Shown: one piece after another, positions 54,983-64,000 of the stretch | Layout: the number at the start of each line of letters is the position of its first letter | How positions within the stretch are numbered: the stretch's first letter is position 1 | Assembly (NCBI GenBank): GCA_003971905.1 | Contig: RSEE01000016.1 | Location: 806,001-870,000 of the forward strand | Reading direction: 5' to 3' | Source: Moniliella sp. 'wahieum' | Lineage: Eukaryota > Basidiomycota > Moniliellomycetes > Moniliellales > Moniliellaceae | Length of the DNA: 64,000 nt | Program-made: the position numbers and the translations under genes | Notes under the pieces: generated by a model | What the model was told of the DNA's origin: nothing | Database searches by the model: none | What the model saw: the letters and a program-made list of their open reading frames with translations, nothing else

Positions 54983-56518
54983 ATGGCGGACACATCTTTA
55001 CTGGAGGTTGCACGTGCGACGCACGAGGAGATTGAGCGATGCGAGCAGGCTATCGTCGACATCCTTCTCTCCGCCCCCTCCTCCTCCGTTGGGCCCGTCT
55101 CGCTCTTGGCTCACAAGCTTGCTCTTGAGCGCGATCACACCATCTCCCACTTGCTCGACCGTCTGGTCCAACGCAAAGCCCAATTGCGCGAATTCTATGC
55201 TGACGAGCCCGAGCGCGCACAGGAGTTGTCCCAGCTTCAGAGTGAGGACGAGTTCCACAAACGTCTGGCCAAGCTGCAAGAGTTCCACGCCAAGTACCCC
55301 CAAGCAGCGCCAGAGGCCATCCAGCTCGACCCCACTGCCCTGGAGGCCGGAGATGTGGACCGGCTCTTCTCGGGGGAAGAGATGGTGGGCAAGTATGTTG
55401 ACCTGGTACTGCAGCATGAACTTTTCACCAATTTGAAGGGGGTGCGCAAGGTGCCGTATGTGACGTATCTGGGACAGTTTGACCAGCTTGCCGAGCCGAC
55501 GGTACCGACGCAGACCAAGAAGACCGAGGCGTACCGGAAATACCTCACCAGTCTGCGGGACTACCTCAACTCTTTCCTGCGCAAAACGGGCCGCTCTCGG
55601 ATGTGGATGCAATTGAACGCGAGGTGGAAGCGCGCTTTGCTCCCCAGTGGGACGCAGGCCAGGTCGAAGGATGGAGCAAGTTTGGTCCTGTCTCCTCGTC
55701 CGGGCAGGCGGGGAGGGGATTTGGTGCGCTGCATGCCGCAAGATGTACGCCAAACAGACGGTGTACGATGCTCACCTCAACTCCCCCAAACACCACAAGG
55801 CGGTTGCCAGGTTAGCCCAGTCCGCCACAGACGATGCCAGCGTCCAGGAAGCAAAAGGCGGAGACAAATGGCGTCATGTGGCGTTGCTGGAGCAGTATGT
55901 GGGGGCCTATGCTCACGCCCTCGAAGATGTGCGGCAAGAGACCCGGTCAAACATTGAGCGTCGCGCGGCGCTCACCGAGCGGGAGCGTGAAGCTGAAGCA
56001 GAGGCGGCCGAGGCTGCGCTGCATGCTACGGGGGAGGAAGCAGAAGAGGCTGTGCGGGAGGATGATCCTGAGGAACGGCTGTACAATCCTCTGCGTCTCC
56101 CTTTGGCTTGGGACGGCAAACCGATCCCCTACTGGCTGTACAAGTTGCACGGACTCGGGGTCGAGTTCAAATGCCAGATCTGCTCAGATTATGTTTATCA
56201 AGGCCGACGGGCATTCGAGCGGCACTTTCAAGAGGCACGCCATGCGTTTGGCATGCGTGCGCTCGGCCTTCCAAACACCAAGCATTTCTTTGAGATCACC
56301 GAAATTGCGGACGCGCTAGCTCGTACGTCCCCGCTTCCCCTTGCTCACCAGATGATGATGATGAGGATACTAACATGAATGCAGTGTCTGAGAAACTGAA
56401 GAAGCAGGGTCGCGAGCTGGCCGAGGAACACAACGAAGCAGAAGAGGTGGAGGACGAGGAAGGCAACGCCTACTCCCGCAAAAACATGGAGATGATGAAG
56501 CGCCAAGGACTGGTCTAA
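54983..56518 (+). CDS. SF3A3: Splicing factor 3A subunit 3 (SF3a60/Prp9)
   Basis: Component of the U2 snRNP SF3a complex, needed for pre-spliceosome assembly in the nucleus. The N-terminal helices read MADTSLLEVARATHEEIERC, with DLLDRLVQRKAQL-like HLLDRLVQRKAQLREFYADE. Next comes a region with YVTYLGQFDQL and KTEAYRKYLTSLRDYLNSFL, very typical of SF3a60. The first U1-type zinc finger is CAACRKMYAKQTVYDAHLNS with the distal KHHKA. Next is WDGKPIPYWLYKLHGLGVEF, followed by the second finger CQICSDYVYQGRRAFERHF. Then RALGLPNTKHFFEIT. After an intron (56323-56384) it ends LSEKLKKQGRELAEEHNEAE and NMEMMKRQGLV. One frame break near 55590 lies in a GGGCC run (a lost C). About 490 residues, as in the family. 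Start is the first Met, with a good context. Confidence 0.95.
56323..56384 (+). other. Intron in the SF3A3 gene
   Basis: 62-nt intron with GTACGT donor, TACTAAC branch and ATGCAG acceptor. It joins ...EIADALA(R) to LSEKLKKQG. Confidence 0.85.
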
Positions 56519-59277
56519 CGAATGCATTGCAAATTCAAGTGATCCCCCACATTGGGAGGTGATGGGCTGTACTATTGCAGAACGTTCAACGTATTCAAGG
56601 GAAGATGGGAAGGTCAGACGGTGAAGAGGCAATCACAGATACAAGCACCATGAGAGGAACACGAGACTAACGCGCCAAGTCGCAACAACACAACCCAGTA
56701 GTAGATTAGTCACTGCACTCCCCTCCTATTCATTCGTTGATCAACTCCGAGTCTGGAGGGGGACAAGGGGCCCGAGCCAGGCATGGCTACCAAGGTGGAA
56801 GCAGAGTCTGATGCGGCATTGGATGCCGGAATAGGCACAGTAGGGCCTGGAAGCGTGAATGAGAAAGTAACAAAAGGCTTGGACAAAAGGAACAGGAGCA
56901 CCAGAGACGCAGTGAAGCACGAAGCGTTGCGCCCGTTGTACCCAAACCATTCAAACCGGAGCGACAGGGCCCACACATGAAGAGCACCACATGGAGCTCG
57001 AACCAGTCCGCACGATGTAGGCGCACCCTCGCCAGCGATGCACGGGTTATGGTCAATAAATCAACATAGGGGGAAGTGTGCGCCTTTCCTTTGCGGGAAA
57101 AACGACAAGCGCAGGAGGGATATAGGTTCGGTGGTTGGACATGCACAGAAACAGCGTGCGCGCCATGCTGCCGTACTACTCTCAATTGGATGTGTTCTCA
57201 ATGAGCAGACTCATGTCGGGTCACAAGTAGAGAGTGGTATCGCAGAAAAACGGTCTTACAGCCCCCCTGGTCTGCACTCATCTACGCCGCTTTCTCTCTG
57301 TTCAGATCCCCTTCACTTTTCTCCGGCTTATACCTGCCGGCTTACCCCCACCACCCGACGCACCCCACCTGGGACTCTCCATCCGAAGAGTAAACAACTC
57401 ATTTGGGACGAGAGAAGGCTGAGGCCAGCGCATTTCCACATAGCAGGTGGTTGGGCATCGTCATTACTAGTCGCCCTCCTCCTTTTGGTCCCAAGTAATA
57501 GGCGCACGTCGTTGGATCGCCAAGACAGGCAGTGAGAAAACGTTGCGTTTGCTACTGAGCCTCTCATCAGTTCTTCAGCCCGCCCTGTAGATGCAAGATG
57601 AGTCTCATTCCTGTCCCCCTTTGATGCGAGGCCGCACGCAAGTTGCCGCATCGGTCGCGGGCCGCTGACGGCATCGGAGATGTGCGTGATGAGAGGTCCA
57701 AGAGTCCCGTTTCCATTCCCATTCCCTCTTCCTTCCTCAGGCTCAGCCTCACCTTCACCCACACGCGCTGAAACCTTCGACAGCGGGCCGTTTGCAGGAT
57801 GCCTAGACGGAGAGGGGGGGTGGAATTGGACTCGGGCCTCGGGTCAAAGGGTGGCTAGTATGCTTCTCTGATGGAAGGGTTTAGGAAGGCTTAGTACGCG
57901 GGACAGAATTTCAAACGCGGATGTGCGGCGCGTGAAGAGATTGACGAGAACGCAACCAAAGAGAAGTGGGAGTGGGAGCGCGAGAAGAAATGGCTGCCAG
58001 ATTGCGACGTCAGACCTTGGGGTGTCAGGATCTCAGGCTATCATGGTGCGGGTGTGTGGGCGAGGACAGGCGTCGCTCAGACAGACGCCGCCGGGGGGGA
58101 GATGGTGTGCATGTGACACTTTGGGCTGGAAGGATGCATGTCCCAGCTGTTGCATGGTGTCGAGCCGAGGCATTGTGCAATGGCATGCGACATGTGAATG
58201 TGAGCTGTTTATTCGATCCTCAGCGATGCATTGATCCGTGCCGGAGAGGGGATTGAACAGTTGGAACAAACAGGCGCGGGGGGGGCCTCGAGCGATGGAT
58301 TCGCGATTACGTACGGAGATGGTGATAGGGCGGGGTACACTGCATGCCGCCCAGGCCGGCCCGCACGTGCGTCTGGTTCGGCGGCACTGGCCCGCAGGGG
58401 CGGCGGGTGCGGTGGGCCGCGGTGGGTTGCCTGGGGGTGCGTGCCTCGGCGCGGGCATTGTGTCTGCAGCCGGGCGGTGGTGGGTTTGGCGTTTCGTTTG
58501 TTGTGCAGAGCAGTGCCTGCGCGTGCGTTCGTGCAGCGCGCTGGCGCCGGGGTCACATACCGGCCGCTTCGTTGGCGGGCGCCGAGCGCTAAGCAGCTGC
58601 GCTGACTTGCCTCGTGCGGCAGGCGGAGCTCCCTGGTGGGTGCTCCACACTGCCGCCCCATGCGTGTTTGAACCGCGGGGTGCAGCTGGCGCGGCGTGCG
58701 CACTGCTCGCTCCCCCCGATTGCAAACCACAGTGTGCTGCCCTGTGCTGCCCTGTGCTGCCCTGTGCTGCCCTGTGCCGCCCCGGCTGCCTGGCCCTGCC
58801 CGGCACGGAAGGAGCGCTCTTGTGGCAGCGTGCCCGCACGGGGGCTGTGCAGCCGCCGTCGTTGGGGGCAGCCGACTGGGGCCAGGGCTGGTGAGTCTCG
58901 AGTAGCGACTTGCCCCACCGGGCCTCCAGGAAGGAGGAGACAAGGCAACGCCCGCTGGCCGTTTCCTTTTTTTTCTCCCCCCTCGCCACCACCCGTCGCC
59001 CACCCGTTCCCCCCACCTTTTCTTCTTCTTGTCTTCACCTCGTCGGATCCTTGATCAGTGTAGCTGGACTACACCTCGCCCGCACGTCTTTTCATCTCGT
59101 ATGTTCTGCCCTCTCGGCGCTCAGCCGGCTCAGTGCTCCCAAGTGTTCTGACGCCCCTCCCCCTCAGTCTTCGTATCCGCCCGCCCCCGTTGTCTCCTTT
59201 CCCCTTCGTCCAGCCGTCATTTCCCCATCATCTTTTACTGTGCTCACCTCCCTCTTCGCCACTCACGTCCATCCGTC
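56519..59277. other. Intergenic upstream of the bZIP gene
   Basis: 2.7 kb without a recognised gene. The left part is the SF3A3 3' flank. 58230-58900 is very GC-rich with long open frames on both strands that look compositional, not coding. A 10-bp tandem repeat lies at 58733-58782. The last 250 bp are pyrimidine-rich (CT tracts), as expected for a long 5' leader and promoter of the bZIP gene. Confidence 0.45.
58733..58782 (+). repeat. Tandem 10-bp CCTGTGCTGC repeat
   Basis: Four to five near-perfect copies of the 10-bp unit, the last one changed to CCTGTGCCGC. The strand reading codes a cryptic Cys/Ala/Leu repeat in open frames, which is not taken as coding. Confidence 0.9.
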
Positions 59278-60255
59278 ATGTCCCTCATCACGTCCCCCTC
59301 CGCGGCGCCGGCCGCGAGCCGCTCCGCGTCGCCTGCTTCCAGCATCTCCCCCAACTCCCCGACTGCCATCAAGCGCGAGCTCGATAACGACGTTACTTCC
59401 CAGGTCAACCTGACGCCGTCCAACAAGCGGACGAAGCCGATGAGCGCCGAGCGCATTGCCCGTCTCGAAGCGCGGCAGGCGCGCAACCGTGCTTCGGCCC
59501 AGGCCAGCCGGGACAAGAAGAAGGCCTTTTTCAACCGGATTGAGGTTGAACATCGCATGCTTTCCCAAGAGAAAATTGGCTGAAACAGCAGAATCAGCAC
59601 CTCTACTCGGCCGTGATGGACTTTGAGAAGCGCCTCCAGATGGCCGAGGGGGTGATTGATGTGCTGACGAACCAGACCAAAAAGACGCAAGGCATGACCT
59701 TGGCTCAGGCTCAGGATCTCGCCCGGTCGCATTTGCCTCCAGCCAGCCCGGAGGCCAATTCTCCCCCCGCGTCGAGCCTGGCCCACGCACCCGCTTCGTC
59801 CCGTGCCTTCCCTCCGTCATTGGGGTCGTTGCCGGCTCAGGGTCCACTTTCGGGTGCTGGCCCTCTCCTCACTCCGCCCTCGATCCCGGGAGTGAACCAG
59901 TACTCGGCGTTGGCTACTGGCTTCCCCTTCCCATCCGCTGTGCCCACCAGTGTAGCTCCCAAGGAACTTTCTACCCTCTCGCCTTCCAACCTGTCGCCCA
60001 CTCAGTCCATGTCCGCCGCGCCCGCTCAACTCGTCACCGGCTCCATCTCTCTCCTCCTCCATCTCTTCCTTGGGTGAGCAGACGGTCGTGGGCGACTGGG
60101 ACTTCCCCTCGTCGGAGAAGAAAGAAGGTGCCGAGAATCTGCTGGGGCAAGACACGGCGTCCCCTGCGTCGCTCGGCACGGGGTTTACCGTGTCGATGCG
60201 CAAGTTTCCCTTTGAGCCAGCCTTTGGTGCGCCTCTTGCGTCCGCCCTAGAGTAA
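59278..60255 (+). CDS. bZIP transcription factor, XBP1/HAC1-like basic region
   Basis: Basic leucine-zipper DNA-binding protein. After a Ser/Pro-rich N-terminus the basic region lies at residues 56-83 (MSAERIARLEARQARNRASA, then QASRDKKKAFFNRIE), with the invariant Asn-x7-Arg spacing in NRASAQASR. The DKKKA part resembles XBP1/HAC1 proteins. The zipper continues, after a one-base break at about 59570, in QNQHLYSAVMDFEKRLQMAE and VIDVLTNQTKK. The rest is Ser/Pro/Ala-rich. After another frame change near 60060 it ends GDWDFPSSEKKEG and MRKFPFEPAFGAPLASALE. About 325 residues. If it is the HAC1/Cib1 orthologue it would activate the unfolded protein response and its mRNA would carry an Ire1-processed intron, but no paired Ire1 loop was found by eye. 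Start has the context TCCGTCATGTCC. Confidence 0.7.
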
Positions 60256-62319
60256 TGGGTGTGTACTTTTGTGGCACTCTTTCCCCCCACTTCCTGTGCG
60301 CCGGCCGCATGCCACCCTCCCCCCCCCCCCCCTGCTTGCCCCTGCGCACCCTCTATTTTTCCCTCTCTCCCTTTCTCTCCGCTGGCCGGATTAATGCGTT
60401 TGCCGTCATGTGGTTGTGTTCCTGCTGATTTGTTGCCTGGTTTTGGCCCTAATGCGTGGAGGATGTGTTGCCCAACCCTTGAGCTGCGATCGAGATGAAC
60501 GATGTTTTGTTGTATATACATGTTCATTTGGGCTATTGTGAATGAGGACGAGATCTACAGAGAGAGAGAAGATGATGGGTCGATTCCAAGAGAGAAGCCC
60601 GGTCGAGGCAGAATATAGGGAGATCGGACAGAACAGCACCAGGTGTGATGGAAGGTTGAAGGTTGAACGCACGTGGGAGGTAATAGCCTGATGGAGAAAT
60701 GGAGCAGTTCCGTATCCCAAATAGAGCCGCGAATCGGAGCTGCTACACTGAGCCTGGGGGCACTGGGCTGGGCCGTGGGGATTGGACCTACAAACATGGT
60801 CCGAACGGGGACGGGCCTCCCAGCCTGGCTTGCATCCACGCGGGTAGATGCATCTATGTGCCACGGGACACCGAACGCAAGCCAAGACCCATATGCGAAC
60901 GGACTCATAGCGAGCCCGCAAGAGGGGGAGAGCGATACCTTTTAAGCCCTGTTTTGCCCATGTGCTTATGGTTGAAAGAAGGGCTGGAGGGGGGACTGTA
61001 TCCGTCCGTACTCGACCCCGTATTATAGAGAGAGGTAGACAACCCACTCTGCCTCTCCTGCTTCGGATGTCCACTTGCGCCACGAAACGCGCCTGCAGGT
61101 CCACATGCGTAGACCGTCCGAATCCCGTTCTGGGATGTTGAGGCGAATGACGTGAATGACGGACCGGCAAGCGAGGTGGATTTCTGCGATATAGATGAGG
61201 ACGAGAGACGAGAACCAAACGCCGCCACTCACTCCCACGTGCGGACTTGGACGCACCAGCGGAATGCAGTGGGAAAGGGCTGCCAACAGCGTCTTTGGCC
61301 GTGCCGATGATGGCGACGATAGATGACCAATCTATGGCACGTGAGATGTGAGATGTGAGATGCCAATGATTAGTGAGCTCGATGAGCGTTCGCTCAGCCA
61401 CGCATCTCCGGCCACTGTGCAGGGACTTGAAAGCGTTGTGGGTTGCTCCTATTGTGTTGTCACTAGTCGCTACCATGGTCAACTGCCTTACGAGCAGGCC
61501 CCCAGGTGGCCAGGTAGGAGGGTATGGGGGGGGCAGTGCATGCAGTGATGGCCGCAATAGGGTGGCATCCGTTTTCTTTCTGGCCGCCGAGCCGGTGTGG
61601 ATGCGGGTGGGTGGCGACGTTGGCGACGCTGGAGATGGACATGTGGACAGGGCGGAGGGCTGCTGCTGCCTGGAGCAAACAGTGGGAGCAGGGTAGGGTT
61701 AGCGGATCGCCCATGGGATCTGGGCATTACCGTGACATGCATGACATGCATGCCGCCTTGAATGCTGGAAGGAGGTGCGACGTGGAAGGCTGCGCTGAAC
61801 GTGGCACGAGGCCAGGCAGGCCAGCGCGCTGAGCTTGGATCGTGACACGGCTGCCGTGCGTGGCCGTGCGGGGCGACGGCTGGTGCGATGGCCGGCGCAG
61901 CGGTGCAGCACACGTGGGCTGGCAGGTGGGCCTGTCACATGCACGTCACAGCGCACGGCGCCAGTTGCACGCTGCCGGAGTCGGCTGCTGGTGGGACTGG
62001 GTGCGGGATGCTCCGATCAGCGGTCGGCCCCACTGGCTGAGCTGTCTGCTGCGCGGCCTGCTCGCCTGCTATGCCTGGCCGGTGGGCTCGCGGTGCTGCG
62101 GGCCTTCGCCCCGCTGCGGTCCAGCGTCCCCACCATCCGCCTGCTCCTTCTCGCCTCACATGCCCCAGGCACTGCGGCCGAGCGGCGGATCCGTCTGCCT
62201 GCTGCGCCCTCCTCTGCTTCCGCCTCTGCCGCTGCTTCTGCTTCCGCCTCTGCCTCCTCCTCGCCCGCCTCCTCAGCCCTGGGCGGCTCCCTGGTTGCCC
62301 ACCTGCGCCGCTCCACCCG
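60256..62319. other. Intergenic between bZIP and right-edge gene
   Basis: 3' flank of the bZIP gene with a C-run (60319-60331). A long open minus frame (60406-61557) has no protein-like composition. A GAGATGTGAGATGTGAG microrepeat lies at 61339-61360 and GCATGACATGCATG at 61738-61751. From 61800 on the plus strand becomes GC-rich and may be the promoter or leader of the right-edge gene. Confidence 0.4.
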
Positions 62320-64000
62320 CCTCCACCCCAAACCCTCCGCCCCCTGTCTGCCTCGCCGCTGCGACTGCCTCGGGGCCTGCAGCCGCTCTGCACGCACTGC
62401 CCCCGCGGCCCCCGCCTCGCTCGCCCCGCCCTCGGCCCAGTTCGACTCCCTCTACACCCCGTCCCCCTCCATCTCCCACTGGCAGCTGCCTCCCTCAGCC
62501 CCGACGCGACCCGCCTCTCTTGTCCCACCCCGACCCCGGCGCCACCACCCTCACGCCGCCCCTCTTTCCGACCACGCGTCTCTCAACAGCAGCCACAGCC
62601 GCAGCCCTACCCCCAGCCCCCGCCTGCGCAGCAGCAAGCCTCGGCACCCTCCTCACCGCCACTTCCTCCGCTACCAACCTCGTCGGTGGCCCCGCCGCCT
62701 CCTCGCCTGCCTCCCCCAACCTCGCTGGATCTGTCTCCGCGACGGCGCCCTCGCCGACCGATCTGCTCCCCCTCTGACCGCCCATCACCACCAAAAGTCC
62801 CGCTCCACCTCCACCGGCCCAGCGGGGACGTGCGCTTCCCCATCTCCCTCTTGCGTTCTCCGCTGTCACCCCCCATTGGACGACAGGATGCCGGGTTCGC
62901 TCATGCATGCGCCCGCGACAGCGCCTTCTTCTCCCTCCGTTGCTCCTGCCCCGTCTTCGTCCCCAGCCGCGCCTCTTGCCGTTCCGCCCTCCACCTCGTC
63001 CGATCCATCGTCATCATCTCCTCGGCTACCCCCACTCCGGCTACCTCCCAAACTCCAAGTGTTGTTCTCTCCGATGAACCGCCCTGGGATCGGCACCCCT
63101 GCCCGCATCGGCACGACGCACTGCAGGCGGGAGCGTTCCGCCTTCCTCCTATTCACCCGCTTGCCACTCCTCTTGCAGGCTCGGTTTCCTCGGGAACACC
63201 CAGCTTCTACTCTGTCCCACCAGCAAGCGCTGTATCTCACACCACCCTCTTCTGACCTCTCTGAACCAACCGGGTCGATTGTGGCGCAGGCGCCACTGGC
63301 CGTATCTGGCATGGTGCCCCAGCCCAACTCGGACCCGGGTGAGACGGCTGGCTCAGTTGCCCGCCTCCCGGCAGCCCCGTTTTTTGCCTCTTACCCATAG
63401 CAGCCCGCGCCCACTCCACCATGCGCATTCAGCCTCAACTGTCTTGGCGCTTTCGCAAGACGATACAATTCTGACCACGACACGGTCCCCATCACCGGTT
63501 CCTCCACATCAGCTTTTGCTGGTCCGAACAGCGCTGCGCACATGCGCACCTCCTCCAATGCCACCTCCATCACTTCGTCCAGCACATCCAAGGGCGCTTC
63601 GCTTGTCGGCGCGCTGGTGCGGTTTAGTGTCGACTCGACCACCCTCTCTGCCCGCCTACGATCCGTTTCCGCTTCCGACGATCGGGCGGAACGTTTGGAC
63701 CGATTGGAGCGCCCCATTACTGCTGCTTCGGTTCGCCAACCTTATCCCAGCCCCAGCTCGGGCCCCAATTTGACCCTGGAAGAATCCAGGGCGGTCCCGC
63801 ATCTGTCCGAACCAGCCGACTTGTCAAGGCAATCCTTGGACGTACATGGACCGCGCTTCCATCCCCATGGCCGCGTAAGCGCAGAGACGTTTCAGCAATT
63901 GTGCGAGCTTGAGGTGCGTATTGTTTTTCCGTCTGATGTGATGGCGAACCTAACCCATTCTTTTGCCCCTTTTTTAGTTTGGCATTGCGCTGTTGGTGGA
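62320..64000 (+). CDS. Ser/Pro-rich protein, N-terminal part (runs off the edge)
   Basis: Partial gene extending past the window. The plus strand shows low-complexity Ser/Pro/Ala/Thr sequence in changing frames: TTLTPPLFPTTRLSTAATAA, then NLVGGPAASSPASPNLAGSV; later APSSPSVAPAPSSSPAAPLA; later LATPLAGSVSSGTPSFYSVP. The most ordered piece is near the end: KGASLVGALVRFSVDSTTLS, then ASDDRAERLDRLERPI and RVSAETFQQLCELE. An intron follows at 63914-63977 (GTGCGT donor, CCTAACCC branch, TTTTAG acceptor) and the last codons read FGIALLV. The start is not determined. No domain is recognised in the visible part, so a function is not proposed. Confidence 0.45.
63914..63977 (+). other. Intron near the right edge
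   Basis: 64-nt intron: GTGCGT donor, a CTAAC branch-like site, and a T-run followed by TTTAG. It joins ...FQQLCELE to FGIALLV. Confidence 0.6.

Noticed and set aside
58033-59016. Long open frames on both strands in very GC-rich DNA
   Set aside because: Driven by base composition and the 10-bp tandem repeat; no ordered protein segment.
60406-61557. 383-codon open frame on the minus strand
   Set aside because: Rich in Arg, Ser and His without ordered segments or family motifs, lies in the bZIP 3' flank, and crosses microrepeats. A chance open frame in GC-rich DNA is more likely.

Overview
This is nuclear DNA from a fungus, most likely a basidiomycete yeast or smut-like fungus. The evidence is: short spliceosomal introns (about 53-86 nt) with GTACGT/GTATGC donors and TACTAAC or CTGAC branch sites; a fungal-specific ZDS C-terminal domain; a Tlg1-type SNARE; a fungal ACS-family MFS transporter; a neurofibromin/Ira-type RasGAP; and an intron-containing tRNA. 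The class cannot be fixed from sequence alone.

Layout, left to right: an acyltransferase-3 membrane enzyme (0.5-2.1 kb); a repeat-rich gene-poor island (2.1-6.3 kb); an SSUH2-like Cys-rich protein (minus); a second gene-poor island; a small secreted protein gene with three exons (11.1-11.7 kb, minus); copies of a decayed dispersed element; and a short membrane or secreted ORF split by an insertion with 23-bp direct repeats (13.6-14.5 kb). Then comes a dense block: endonuclease/exonuclease/phosphatase (minus) divergent from a JMJD7-like oxygenase (plus), an FHA tail-anchored protein, a zinc-finger factor with an Ala-Gln tract, a Tlg1/syntaxin-6 SNARE, an MFS permease, the 9-kb IRA/neurofibromin gene, and a rhodanese. 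A long repeat-rich island follows (41-47 kb), then two hypothetical proteins, an aldo/keto reductase, a ZDS family protein, tRNA-Gly(CCC), SF3A3/Prp9, an XBP1/HAC1-like bZIP factor, and a Ser/Pro-rich gene that runs off the right edge.

Almost every recognisable gene, including housekeeping ones, is broken by single-base frame changes. Where the direction can be read, most are one-base deletions, often in homopolymers. This points to an uncorrected long-read assembly rather than many pseudogenes, so the coordinates below give gene spans that bridge frame breaks. No gene cluster or defence-type system is evident; the genes are unrelated housekeeping, signalling and trafficking functions. The unusual content lies in the gene-poor islands: a family of decayed protein-coding repeats, and short tandem microrepeats each built round a palindromic hexamer.
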